Part shown: positions 8,108 through 16,377 of the stretch, one piece after another
Numbering within the stretch: position 1 is the first letter of the stretch
Layout of the letters: every line of letters starts with the position of its first letter
Assembly (NCBI GenBank): GCA_965371355.1
Contig: CBDUYD010000003.1
Span: 1 to 49,188 of the forward strand
Length of the DNA: 49,188 nucleotides
Source of the DNA: JASJHI01 sp965371355
Lineage (GTDB): Bacteria; Actinomycetota; Acidimicrobiia; Acidimicrobiales; Ilumatobacteraceae
Reading direction: 5' to 3'
The notes under the pieces: generated by a model
Told to the model about the DNA's origin: nothing
The model's database searches: none
The model's input: the letters and a program-made list of their open reading frames with translations, nothing else
Program-made: the position numbers and the translations under genes

Positions 8108-9478
8108 ATGAACGATCGACGGATCGCAGTGATCGGTGGCGGGATCACCGGCCTCGCTGCAGCACACCGCTTGGTAGCCGAACTCGGCGTCGACACAGTG
8201 GTCTTCGAATCCGCATCGCGGCTGGGTGGCCGCATCGATGCGAGCACCTTCGCCGGCGTCCAGAACCTCGACTCCGCCGCCGATTCGTTCCTCGCCCGTG
8301 TTCCCGACGCGGTGGCGCTGGCGACGGCGGTCGGCCTCGAGAGCGAGTTGGTCTCCCCCGAACCGGTCGGTGCGGCGGTCTGGTACGACGGCCTCCACGA
8401 CATTCCCGACGGCCTGATGCTCGGCGTCCCCGGCAAGATCGGTCCGCTCGCCCGGAGCGGACTTCTCTCGTGGAAGGGCAAGGCTCGGGCCGGTCTCGAA
8501 CCGTTCCTGCCCCGCACGTCGACCGACTCCGATTCGATCGGCGAGTTCATGCGGGCCCGCTTCGGCGACGAGGTCCACGAACGTCTCGTCGATTCGCTCG
8601 TCGGCAGCATCTATGCGACCGACACCGACCGCTTCAGTCTCGCCGAGGTGCCCCAACTGGCAGCGCTGGCGAACGGCTCCCGCAGCATGCTGCTCGGCGC
8701 ACGCAGGATGCGCTCGGCCGCCGGCACGGCAACCGCCGCCGCGAGCCCGATCTTCGCCGCACCCCGCGGCGGTCTGACGGCACTCGTCGGTGCCGTGGCG
8801 TCGAACGTGACCGATGCGGGAGGCGAGATCCGCCTCGGGCGGGGCGTGGGCGAGATCGCCCACGGGGCGCGTTGGAGTGTCGACGGCGAGCCATTCGATG
8901 CGGTGGTCTGCGCCGCCCCCGCCGCGGTGACCGCGAACCTGCTCCAAGCGGTCGCCGAGGACTCAGCCACCCTGCTGGGGCGGTCATCGACGGCCGACGT
9001 GGTGATGGTCACGCTGCACGTCGGCGCCGACCAGTGGCCCGATCGGCTCGCCGGACGCAGCGGGTACCTCGTCCCCAAGCCGGTGCAGCAGATGGTCACC
9101 GCGGCGTCGTTCGGATCGCAGAAGTGGGCCCACTGGCGTCCGCCGCAGGGCGGGGAGATCCTGCGCGTCTCGCTGGGGCGCGACGGCCTACCCGTGCTCC
9201 ACCTCTCCGACGACGAGATCCTCCAGATCACCCTCGCCGAGGTCGGTCGGCACCTCGGGATCGACATCGCCCCGCTCGAGACGCGCATCACCCGCTGGCC
9301 GGGTGCCTTCGCGCAATACCGGCCGCACCACGCCGACTGGGTGGACGCGGTCGAGCGATCGCTGCCCTCCGGATTGTTCGTCGGCGGCGCGAGCTATAGG
9401 GGAATCGGCGTCCCCGCTTGTGTGAGACAAGGACGAAACATCGCCGACCGCGCTTCAAAATTCGTCTCCGCCCTGTAA
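8108..9478 (+). CDS. hemY: coproporphyrinogen III / protoporphyrinogen IX oxidase (FAD, HemY type)
   Basis: The 456-residue flavoprotein begins with a dinucleotide-binding fold, IAVIGGGITGLAAAHRL, followed by FESASRLGGRI, which positions FAD. The C-terminus has the matching FAD motif GLFVGGASYRGIGVPACVRQGRNIA. This is the HemY/CgoX family: six-electron oxidation of coproporphyrinogen III to coproporphyrin III, using oxygen. With HemE and HemH next door it supports the coproporphyrin-dependent haem route. Substrate preference cannot be told from sequence alone. The length is close to the usual 450-470. It is probably soluble or peripherally bound. Confidence 0.9.
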   Translation: MNDRRIAVIGGGITGLAAAHRLVAELGVDTVVFESASRLGGRIDASTFAGVQNLDSAADSFLARVPDAVALATAVGLESELVSPEPVGAAVWYDGLHDIPDGLMLGVPGKIGPLARSGLLSWKGKARAGLEPFLPRTSTDSDSIGEFMRARFGDEVHERLVDSLVGSIYATDTDRFSLAEVPQLAALANGSRSMLLGARRMRSAAGTATAAASPIFAAPRGGLTALVGAVASNVTDAGGEIRLGRGVGEIAHGARWSVDGEPFDAVVCAAPAAVTANLLQAVAEDSATLLGRSSTADVVMVTLHVGADQWPDRLAGRSGYLVPKPVQQMVTAASFGSQKWAHWRPPQGGEILRVSLGRDGLPVLHLSDDEILQITLAEVGRHLGIDIAPLETRITRWPGAFAQYRPHHADWVDAVERSLPSGLFVGGASYRGIGVPACVRQGRNIADRASKFVSAL

Positions 9479-9488
9479 GAATCGGGAC

Positions 9489-10250
9489 GTGCACTATCGG
9501 CTGGATCGCGGGCGCACCGCTCGGCAGGCGTTCTTCGCTGTCGTCGTCGCGTTCGGCCTCTCGGTCGTCGGGCTCCTGATCTTCGATCGCGACGCCCAGC
9601 CGGCGACCGGCGCGACGTTCATCAGTCCGGCCACCACGACCGCCCAACCCGTGGTCAGTCCCGTGGCGACGGTCGCCACGACCGTGCCACCGTCGACGAC
9701 ACCTCCGACCACGACGACGCCCCCGACCACTGCGGCGCCGACGACAACGACCCCACCGACCACCGCTGCACCGACCACCACGACGTGGACCACCGAGACG
9801 CTGCCCGAGCAGCCCGCCGAGCCGATCATCGCGCCCTCGGATCCACACGCCGCCGAGCCGCAGACGCAACTCGGCGGCATCACGATCCCCAAGCTGGGCG
9901 TCGACGAGCCGATGCTCGAGGGGATCCGGCTGACCACCCTCGACTACGGGCCCGGTCACTGGCCCGGCACAGCGATGCCCGGCGATATCGGCAACGTCGT
10001 CGTGGCCGGGCACCGCACGAGTCACGGGGCGCCGTTCCGCAACCTCGACCTACTCGTGCCGGGCGACGAGGTGCTGTTCACCACCGTCGCCGGCATCTCT
10101 ACCTACCGCGTCACGAGCGTCCAGATCGTGAACCCTGACGCGATCTGGATCGTCGATCCGACCCCGACGCCGACAGCGACACTTTTCGCATGCCATCCGC
10201 CCGGATCGGTCTCGCAGCGCATCGTCGTCAAGCTCGAACTGGCGTCTTGA
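9489..10250 (+). CDS. sortase (class E-like) with Thr/Pro-rich linker
   Basis: The 253-residue protein has one N-terminal membrane segment (about residues 14-31), a long Thr/Pro linker (about 48-102) with PPTTTT and PPTTAAPTTTT repeats, and a C-terminal sortase domain. The catalytic triad is visible: His175 in AGHRTSHG, Cys235 in TLFACHPPGS, Arg244 in SQR. Sortases cleave a cell-wall sorting signal and join surface proteins to peptidoglycan or to pilins. No sorting-signal substrate is encoded nearby. The start is GTG; a TAAGAA hexamer overlaps the hemY stop 7 bases before it, a possible weak promoter. The TGA stop overlaps the TTG of lnt. Confidence 0.88.
   Translation: MHYRLDRGRTARQAFFAVVVAFGLSVVGLLIFDRDAQPATGATFISPATTTAQPVVSPVATVATTVPPSTTPPTTTTPPTTAAPTTTTPPTTAAPTTTTWTTETLPEQPAEPIIAPSDPHAAEPQTQLGGITIPKLGVDEPMLEGIRLTTLDYGPGHWPGTAMPGDIGNVVVAGHRTSHGAPFRNLDLLVPGDEVLFTTVAGISTYRVTSVQIVNPDAIWIVDPTPTPTATLFACHPPGSVSQRIVVKLELAS
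9700..9791 (+). repeat. Thr/Pro codon repeat in the sortase linker
   Basis: Degenerate ACGACGACGCCCCCGACC-type repeats encode Pro-Pro-Thr4 and Thr-Ala-Ala-Pro units. They form an extended wall-spanning linker. Confidence 0.7.
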
Positions 10251-11860
10251 GCAGCACCGCGACGGCGGCCGAGACATCATCGGACGACGGTCCGTCGGCA
10301 GAAGAGGACCCCGACCGCGACGCAACCAGACCGAGGAATCCCCGCGCCGCCCGCGCCCTGCTCGCCGCCGCGGCAGGTCTCGTCGTCGGTTTCTCGATGC
10401 CCCCGTGGGGTTTCTGGCCACTGTCGTTCGTCGGCGTCGCGATGTTCGAACTGGCGCTCGGGACCAACCCGTCAGCGCGCCAGCGAGCGGCATACGGCGC
10501 GCTATTCGGCGCCGCGTGGACATATCTCGGGATGGCGTGGATGGTGCAGCTCACCGTCCCCGGCTACCTGTTCGCCGGCGTGCTCTACGGCGGATTCCAC
10601 GCGTGCGCGGCGCTCGCCGTCCCCGCCGGCCGCTGGCAGATCATCGCCCGCCCGACGGCGCACACGCTCGTCGAGGCGCTCCGCTTCTCGTTCCCTTTCG
10701 GGGGCGTCCCACTGGCGTCGATGGGCATCGCCCAGGTCGCGGGTCCGTTCGCCGGGGTTGCACGCATCGGCGGGGTGATCCTGATCACCTGGATCGTCTT
10801 CCAGATCGGCTTCCTCCTCGGCGATCTGATCCGCGTCGGTTGGAGCCGATTCGCGGCACGTTCTTCCGATCGGCCGCGCAGGGATGCGACGACCGCGCCG
10901 TTGGTGGTCGTGCCCCTCCTCGTGATCGCGATCATCGTCGCCCTCGCAGCGGTGGCTCCTCGGGGCGCTCCGACCGGTGAAACCTTGCGGGTGGCGGCGG
11001 TTCAAGGCGGCGGCGAGCAGGGGACGACAGCCCTCGAGGTGCCCTCGAGTCTCGTCACGCAACGCCACCTCGACACGACGGCCACGATCGATCCCGATCC
11101 GGAGCTCGGTCTCGTGCTGTGGCCCGAGAACACGGTCGACGTACTCACCTTCGAGGGCTCCGGTGCGCACGAAGCGATCGCCACTCAAGCGGCGAGGCTC
11201 GGCGTGCCGATCGCCGTCGGCATCACCGAGGACACCGAAGATCGGGAACGGTTCGCCAACGCCGTCGTCGTCGTGACGCCGACCGGCGAGATCGTCGACC
11301 GCTACGACAAGGTCCGTCGCGTGCCGTTCGGCGAGTACGTCCCATTGCGCGGGATGCTCGAGGCGCTCGGCGCACCGGTCGACCGCATCGGACGCGACGC
11401 CGTGGCGGGCGCCGTTCCCGCCTACCTCGAACTGCCCGACGGGGTCGGACTCGCAGTGGTGATCTCGTGGGAGGTCTTCTTCGGCGGGCGGGCGAGAGAA
11501 GGCGTCCGCGAAGGTGGGCAGGCGATCGTCAACCCGACGAACGGGGCGAGTTACACCGGAACGATCGTGCAGACCCAGCAGGTCGCCTCGAGCCGCCTGC
11601 GATCGATCGAGAACGGACGCTGGACGGTGCAGGCCGCGCCGACCGGCTTCACGGCGGTGATCGACGCCGACGGCGAGGTGCTCGAGCGCTCGGCGATCAG
11701 CGAGCGAACCGTCGTCTACGTCGACGTCGAGCTACGAGACGGGTTCACGTGGTACACCAACCTCGGAGACGCGCCCGTCATCCTCGCCGCCCTCGCGATC
11801 TACGGGCTCGCTCTCGCGCTGACGTTCCGGCGACGCCGCTCCGGCGATGCCCGCTCGTGA
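10247..11860 (+). CDS. lnt: apolipoprotein N-acyltransferase, divergent (catalytic Cys replaced by Ser)
   Basis: The 537-residue protein has several N-terminal membrane helices (from about residue 42 to 215), a nitrilase-like domain from about 245 to 495, and a final helix near 510-528. Lnt adds the third acyl chain to the N-terminal Cys of lipoproteins on the outer membrane face. Glu294 (WPENTVD) and Lys355 (YDKVRR) match the first two triad members. Where E. coli has Cys387 in ICYE, this protein has ISWE, with Ser407. The Lys-to-Ser distance (52) equals the E. coli Lys-to-Cys distance, so the substitution is exact. Activity is therefore uncertain. The TTG start overlaps the sortase stop (TTGA); no ATG or GTG lies nearby in frame, and an upstream ATG at 10190 lies inside the sortase gene. 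Confidence 0.82.
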   Translation: MSSTATAAETSSDDGPSAEEDPDRDATRPRNPRAARALLAAAAGLVVGFSMPPWGFWPLSFVGVAMFELALGTNPSARQRAAYGALFGAAWTYLGMAWMVQLTVPGYLFAGVLYGGFHACAALAVPAGRWQIIARPTAHTLVEALRFSFPFGGVPLASMGIAQVAGPFAGVARIGGVILITWIVFQIGFLLGDLIRVGWSRFAARSSDRPRRDATTAPLVVVPLLVIAIIVALAAVAPRGAPTGETLRVAAVQGGGEQGTTALEVPSSLVTQRHLDTTATIDPDPELGLVLWPENTVDVLTFEGSGAHEAIATQAARLGVPIAVGITEDTEDRERFANAVVVVTPTGEIVDRYDKVRRVPFGEYVPLRGMLEALGAPVDRIGRDAVAGAVPAYLELPDGVGLAVVISWEVFFGGRAREGVREGGQAIVNPTNGASYTGTIVQTQQVASSRLRSIENGRWTVQAAPTGFTAVIDADGEVLERSAISERTVVYVDVELRDGFTWYTNLGDAPVILAALAIYGLALALTFRRRRSGDARS

Positions 11861-11890
11861 CGCCCCCTCGTGACACTGGGGTGATCGCGC

Positions 11891-12361
11891 TCAGATCTCG
11901 ATCGACAGGGTGACCGGGCCGTCGTTGACGAGATCGACCCGCATGTCGGTGCGGAACCTACCGGTGGCGACGGTCGCTCCCGCCGCCCGCAGCGACTCGA
12001 CGACACGCTCGATCAGCGGCTCGGCGACATCGGGCCGTGCGGCGGAACCCCAGCTCGGGCGACGTCCCCGCGAGGTGTCGCCGTAGAGCGTGAACTGGCT
12101 GACGATCAGCAACCCGCCTCCGACCTCGGAGGCCGAGCGGTTCATCACCCCATCGTCGTCGGCGAAGATGCGCAGCCCCCACAGCTTGTCGGCGAGCTTG
12201 TCGGCCTGCGCGACGCCGTCGTCGTGGGTGATGCCCACGAAGACGCAGAGCCCGTGACCGATCGTTCCGGTTACGACCCATTCGCCGTCACGGCCGTTCG
12301 TCGGATCGGCGACCCGACTCGTGACCCGGGCGCTGAGAACACGCTGCACGATCGCCCTCAT
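11891..12361 (-). CDS. dtd: D-aminoacyl-tRNA deacylase
   Basis: The 156-residue protein hydrolyses D-amino acids from mischarged tRNA (and glycine from tRNA-Ala) in the cytosol. Family marks are MRAIVQRVLSARV at the N-terminus, the active-site motif SQFTLYGDTSRGRRPS, and the Gly-cisPro motif in NDGPVTLSIE at the C-terminus. It carries a short extra loop (residues 17-31, DPTNGRDGEW) compared with the usual 145 residues. It is convergent with lnt and divergent from the epimerase. The ATG at 12361 has a CAATCT hexamer 6 bases upstream that may act as the -10. Confidence 0.93.
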   Translation of the reverse strand: MRAIVQRVLSARVTSRVADPTNGRDGEWVVTGTIGHGLCVFVGITHDDGVAQADKLADKLWGLRIFADDDGVMNRSASEVGGGLLIVSQFTLYGDTSRGRRPSWGSAARPDVAEPLIERVVESLRAAGATVATGRFRTDMRVDLVNDGPVTLSIEI

Positions 12362-12366
12362 CGCCC

Positions 12367-12373
12367 TAGATTG
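12367..12373. promoter_or_regulatory. overlapping divergent -10 boxes of dtd and the aldose epimerase
   Basis: On the plus strand TAGATT (12367-12372) ends 8 bases before the TTG at 12381. On the minus strand CAATCT (12373-12368) ends 6 bases before the dtd ATG at 12361. The two genes are only 19 bases apart, so both promoters must share these bases. Confidence 0.4.
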
Positions 12374-12380
12374 ACAGTTC

Positions 12381-13226
12381 TTGCCGGATGATCCTCTCAT
12401 CATCACGTCGGGCCGGGCGTCGACGACCATCGACACAGTCGCCGGTGGCCGCGTCGCGCAGATCACCGTCGCCGGTCAGCCGCTGCTGATCGACGCCGAC
12501 CCGAGCCGCTCGGCGACGATCACTTGGGGATCGTTCCCGATGGCTCCCTGGGCGGGCCGGATCCGCCACGGTCGGTTCACCTTCGACGGCGTCGACCACC
12601 AACTCGAATGCAACCACGTCGACGTAGTGCGCGGCATCCCGCACCGGCACGCGATCCACGGGTCCGTGCATGCTCGGCGCTGGAACGTCGAACAGGTGAC
12701 CGCCACGACCGTCACGATGTCGTGCCCGCTCGACGGACGTGGCGGATGTGACGGAGGGGCTGGTCATGATCTGAAGTGGCCGTTCGAGGGCACAGCCCGG
12801 CAACGGATCGAGGTGTCGGACGGCCACCTCGACTGCCAGCTCTCCGTCGAATCGGTCGGGTCGCGGTTCCCGGCCGTCATCGGTTGGCACCCGTGGTTCC
12901 CTGCACCGGCGCGTCTGGGGTTCGCTCCCGACTCGATGTACCGACGAGACGAGTTCGGTCTCCCGACCGGCGCGCTGGTCGCGGCGACACCCGGGCCGTG
13001 GGACGATTGTTTCGTCGCGAGGGGGCCGGCGATTCTCGAGTACGACCGCCAGGAGGCGCCGCTCGTCACCGTCGCTTCGGACTGCGATCACCGGGTGATC
13101 TTCGACGAGCCGGCGGCCACGATCTGCATCGAGCCTCAGAGCGGGCCACCAGACGGACTCAACATCGGCCACGAGATCGTCACGCCCGATCGACCGCTCG
13201 CCCGCTGGATGCGAATCTCCTGGTGA
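12381..13226 (+). CDS. aldose 1-epimerase family protein
   Basis: The 281-residue protein has the beta-sandwich aldose epimerase pattern: a GGRVAQI strand, WGSFPMAPWAGRIRHGRF, a first active-site His in RHAIHG, a second in GWHPWF, and the catalytic Glu in ICIEPQSGPPDG. Enzymes of this family interconvert alpha and beta anomers of sugars (galactose mutarotase and relatives, including glucose-6-phosphate epimerase). The exact sugar is not evident. The start is a TTG with no good alternative nearby and a TAGATT box 8 bases upstream. It sits between dtd and a glycosyltransferase with its own promoter. Confidence 0.82.
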   Translation: MPDDPLIITSGRASTTIDTVAGGRVAQITVAGQPLLIDADPSRSATITWGSFPMAPWAGRIRHGRFTFDGVDHQLECNHVDVVRGIPHRHAIHGSVHARRWNVEQVTATTVTMSCPLDGRGGCDGGAGHDLKWPFEGTARQRIEVSDGHLDCQLSVESVGSRFPAVIGWHPWFPAPARLGFAPDSMYRRDEFGLPTGALVAATPGPWDDCFVARGPAILEYDRQEAPLVTVASDCDHRVIFDEPAATICIEPQSGPPDGLNIGHEIVTPDRPLARWMRISW

Positions 13227-13255
13227 GGGCCTACCGGCGGGTAACCGCGCCCCGA

Positions 13256-13261
13256 TAGCCT
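13256..13261 (+). promoter_or_regulatory. -10 box TAGCCT, leaderless promoter of the glycosyltransferase operon
   Basis: TAGCCT ends 7 bases before the ATG at 13269. It should drive the three-gene cassette up to 16335. Confidence 0.55.
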
Positions 13262-13268
13262 CCATCGG

Positions 13269-14564
13269 ATGCCATCCGCCGGGCTCGATCCCGAGGCACC
13301 CCTCACGATCGCCTACCTCACCTACCGGGGAAAGCCCCACGTCGGCGGCCAGGGTGTCTACACGCGGCATCTGACCAAGGCGCTGTGCGACCTCGGACAC
13401 ACGGTCGAGGTGTTCGGCGGCCAGCCCTACCCGGTGCTCGACGAGCGCATCACCCTCACCGAACTGCCGAGCCTCGACACCTTCAACGACCACTACCCGG
13501 GGCGCCTCCCCGGCTTCTGGGAGATCAAGAACCGGGAGGACCTGCTCGAACTCGGACAGTTCCTCACCGGCACGTTCCCCGAGCCGCTCGCGTTCAGCGC
13601 CCGCGCCGCCCGGGCGCTCGCTCCCCGAGCCGGGGAATTCGACCTCGTGCACGACAACCAGTGTCTCGGCTACGGCATTTCGAGGATCGAGAAGCGGATC
13701 CCGACGATCGTCACGCTCCACCATCCGATCACCAAGGACCGCGAGCTCGAGATGAGCCACGCCACCACGCTCGCCAAGAGGTGGTCGGTCGGCCGGTGGT
13801 ACTCGTTCGTCAAGATGCAGGGCAGGGTCGCGTCGAAGATGCCGCGCATCGTGGTCGTGAGCCAGAACTCGATCGACGACATCCACAACGACATGGGGGT
13901 TTGCCGCGATCGCATGCGCCTGGTGCCCGTGGGCGTCGATCCCGATCTCTTCCGCCCGCTCGATGACGTGCGGCGCCGGCCCCGGCGGCTGATCACGACG
14001 GCCTCTGCCGACGTGGCCCTGAAGGGACTCTCGTACCTGATCGAGGCGCTGGCGAAGCTGCGCACCGAACGAGACGTCTCGCTGACGATCATCGGCAGAC
14101 CCAAGCCGGGACGCTCGATGGATCTGATCGACGCACTCGACCTGCGGCCGCACATCGACTTCGTGTCCGGCGTGTCCGACGAACGCATCGTCGAGTTGTA
14201 CGCCGAAGCCGAACTCGCCGTCGTGCCGAGCCTCTACGAGGGTTTCAGTCTGCCGGCGATCGAGGCGATGTGCAGCGGCACACCACTGGTCGCGACCGAC
14301 GGAGGCGCGCTCCCCGAGGTCACGGGCACCGACGGCGACACCGTGCTCGCGTGCGCCGCAGGCGACTCCGAGGCGCTCGCCGCCACGATCGCCCGCGGTC
14401 TGGACGATGCCGAACTCCGCGCCCGCGTCGGCGCCAACGGGCGCCGCAGGGTCCTCGATCGCTGGACGTGGAATCGCTGCGCCGAACTCACCGTCGAGCA
14501 GTACCGCGAGGTCCTCGACATGCCACAGAACGTCGCCAAGCTCCGGTCCAACGGACGGCTCTGA
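13269..14564 (+). CDS. glycosyltransferase family 4 (GT-B fold)
   Basis: The 431-residue protein has the GT-B plan. The N-terminal acceptor domain starts with IAYLTYRGKPHVGGQGVY and LCDLGHTVEVFGGQPYP. The C-terminal nucleotide-sugar domain has VPVGVDPDLFRP, then the retaining-enzyme signature EGFSLPAIEAM (the E-x7-E motif) and GTPLVATDGGALPEV. Family 4 enzymes transfer a sugar from a nucleotide or sometimes lipid-linked donor with retention. No membrane segment is seen, so it should be cytosolic, perhaps peripheral. It starts a tight cassette with a methyltransferase 2 bases downstream and a toroid protein, which suggests a methylated glycan or glycolipid product. Confidence 0.88.
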   Translation: MPSAGLDPEAPLTIAYLTYRGKPHVGGQGVYTRHLTKALCDLGHTVEVFGGQPYPVLDERITLTELPSLDTFNDHYPGRLPGFWEIKNREDLLELGQFLTGTFPEPLAFSARAARALAPRAGEFDLVHDNQCLGYGISRIEKRIPTIVTLHHPITKDRELEMSHATTLAKRWSVGRWYSFVKMQGRVASKMPRIVVVSQNSIDDIHNDMGVCRDRMRLVPVGVDPDLFRPLDDVRRRPRRLITTASADVALKGLSYLIEALAKLRTERDVSLTIIGRPKPGRSMDLIDALDLRPHIDFVSGVSDERIVELYAEAELAVVPSLYEGFSLPAIEAMCSGTPLVATDGGALPEVTGTDGDTVLACAAGDSEALAATIARGLDDAELRARVGANGRRRVLDRWTWNRCAELTVEQYREVLDMPQNVAKLRSNGRL

Positions 14565-14566
14565 CC

Positions 14567-15283
14567 GTGCTCACCATTCGTTTCGACCGGCTCGGCCTCG
14601 CGCCCGGCGACCGCGTACTCGATGTCGGCGCAGGGTTCGGACGCCACATCTTCGAGTGCGCACGGCGCGGCGCCGACGTCATCGCGCTCGACTACGCGGA
14701 GGACGAGGTAGTACAGACCCGAGCGACGCTCGGCGCGATGGTCGACGCGGGCGAGATCGACGTCACCCGCTTCAAGGGAGTCCTGCGCGCCGACGCAACC
14801 GTGCTCCCGTTCGCCGATTCGTCGTTCGACGTGGTCATCACGTCCGAGGTGCTCGAGCACATCCAGGACGATGTCGCTGCGATCGCCGAGATGGTCCGCG
14901 TGCTCAGGCCCGGCGGCACGTTCGCGGCCACCGTTCCCGCGTGGTTCCCCGAGAAGGTCAACTGGATGCTCTCCGACGAGTACCACGCGCCCAAGAGTGC
15001 CGGCGGCCACGTGCGCATCTATTCGGCGACCGAGTTGCGGGCGAAGCTGGCGACCGCCGGGCTCAGCCTCCGCGGCTCGCACCGCGCGCACGCCCTCCAC
15101 TCACCGTACTGGTGGCTGAAGTGCGCGGTCGGGCCGACTCACGACGATCATCCGGCCGTGAAGCGGTACCGCGAGTTTCTCGAATGGGACATCGTCAACG
15201 AACCAGCGCCGACGAGGGTCGCCGATCGCGTCCTGTCACCAGTGATCGGCAAGAGCATCGTGTTCTACGGGGAGAAGCGGTGA
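14567..15283 (+). CDS. class I SAM-dependent methyltransferase
   Basis: The 238-residue protein carries the class I motifs: DRVLDVGAGFGRH (motif I, SAM binding), VIALDYAEDEV (motif II), FDVVITSEVLEHI and LRPGGTFAATVP (motifs IV-V). The substrate is not shown by the sequence; the glycosyltransferase just upstream suggests a sugar or lipid-linked sugar. The GTG start lies 2 bases after the upstream stop and its own TGA overlaps the next GTG, so the three genes form one translationally coupled unit. A longer in-frame reading upstream would sit wholly inside the glycosyltransferase gene and was not used. Confidence 0.87.
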   Translation: MLTIRFDRLGLAPGDRVLDVGAGFGRHIFECARRGADVIALDYAEDEVVQTRATLGAMVDAGEIDVTRFKGVLRADATVLPFADSSFDVVITSEVLEHIQDDVAAIAEMVRVLRPGGTFAATVPAWFPEKVNWMLSDEYHAPKSAGGHVRIYSATELRAKLATAGLSLRGSHRAHALHSPYWWLKCAVGPTHDDHPAVKRYREFLEWDIVNEPAPTRVADRVLSPVIGKSIVFYGEKR

Positions 15284-16335
15284 ACAACACGACGAACGCT
15301 CTCGAACTCGACGGGGTGATCTCGCGCGACGAGGCACACGCGACCGCGGCCCATCTCGCGTCACTGCAGCTCGAGACCGGCATGATCCCCTGGTACCCGG
15401 GAGGCCACTGCGACCCCTGGAACCACGTCGAGACCGCGATGGCGCTCGACGTTGCCGGGTTCCACACCGAAGCCGAGCGTGCCTACGACTGGCTCGTCGA
15501 CACGCAACGGCCCGACGGTTCCTGGCACAACTTCTACCGCAGCGACGGGTCGATCGAGGAGACGAAGCTCGACACCAACGTGTGTTCCTACGTCGCCACC
15601 GGAGTGTGGCACCACTGGCTCTGCACCCGCGACCTCGCATTCGTCGAGCGAATGTGGCCGACGGTCGAGCGGGCGATCGACTTCGTGCTCTCGCTTCGTC
15701 GCGACGACGGTCTCTCGGTGTGGGCGGTCGAGCCCGACGAACGTCCCTGGACTTACGTCCTGCTCACCGGAACCGCCAGCACCCAGCACGCGCTACGGCT
15801 CGGGGCCGAGACGGCCGAACTGGTGGGCGCCGACGGTTCGGCCTGGATCGAAGCCGCCGTCGTCAAGACCGCCGCGATCCGTCGTGAGGTCGATCGACCC
15901 GATCACGCGGCCAGCGCCTTCGAGCCCAAGACGCGCTGGGCAATGGACTGGTACTACCCCGTCCTGACCGGTGCTCTCAGCGGCGAGGCGGCGAAGGCCC
16001 GGCTGGCCGACCGGTGGGAGACATTCGCGATCGAGGGCCTCGGCATCCGCTGCGTCAGCGACGAACCGTGGGTGACGGCGTCCGAGACCGCCGAGTGCGC
16101 GATCGCGTTCGCCGCGATCGGCGATCTGTCGACCGCAGCCGATCTCCTGCGATGGACGCGCACGCATCGCCGAGACGACGGCTCGTACTGGACCGGCATC
16201 GTCTATCCCGAGCCCGAGCTGTTCCCGTTCGACGAGCACACGTCCTACACCGCCGCCGCCGTACTGCTGGCGGTCGACACGATCACCGCGACATCCCCCG
16301 CGTCGGGCGTGTTCATCCCCCGGCCGGCCGACTGA
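15280..16335 (+). CDS. alpha/alpha-toroid (prenyltransferase / squalene-cyclase-like repeat) protein
   Basis: The 351-residue protein has recurring helix pairs with aromatic and Gly motifs, such as DGSWHNFYRSDGS at about residues 75-90, WHHWLCTRDLAF, and RRDDGSYWTGIVYPE near 300. These resemble the QW-type repeats of terpene cyclases or the hairpins of six-hairpin glycosidases. The DxDD motif of class II terpene cyclases is not evident. It could be a glycan-active enzyme or a lipid-binding toroid; I do not assign a reaction. There is no signal peptide. GTG overlaps the upstream TGA, placing it in the glycosyltransferase-methyltransferase cassette. Confidence 0.6.
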   Translation: MNNTTNALELDGVISRDEAHATAAHLASLQLETGMIPWYPGGHCDPWNHVETAMALDVAGFHTEAERAYDWLVDTQRPDGSWHNFYRSDGSIEETKLDTNVCSYVATGVWHHWLCTRDLAFVERMWPTVERAIDFVLSLRRDDGLSVWAVEPDERPWTYVLLTGTASTQHALRLGAETAELVGADGSAWIEAAVVKTAAIRREVDRPDHAASAFEPKTRWAMDWYYPVLTGALSGEAAKARLADRWETFAIEGLGIRCVSDEPWVTASETAECAIAFAAIGDLSTAADLLRWTRTHRRDDGSYWTGIVYPEPELFPFDEHTSYTAAAVLLAVDTITATSPASGVFIPRPAD

Positions 16336-16364
16336 ACCCGGGCCGCCGGGTGCGGGCCGGCGCG

Positions 16365-16370
16365 TATGAT
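16365..16370 (+). promoter_or_regulatory. -10 box TATGAT, leaderless promoter of the acyltransferase
   Basis: TATGAT, the most consensus-like -10 in the window, ends 7 bases before the ATG at 16378. The overlapping ATG at 16366 lies inside the box and so was not chosen. Confidence 0.6.
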
Positions 16371-16377
16371 CGCTCCG

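Noticed and set aside
9700..9791. Possible CRISPR-like or microsatellite repeat
   Set aside because: It is a Thr/Pro codon run in the sortase linker, with no spacer structure.
11861..11890. Terminator hairpin between lnt and dtd
   Set aside because: Only four or five base pairs (CCCC/GGGG) form around a 10-base loop; too weak to call.
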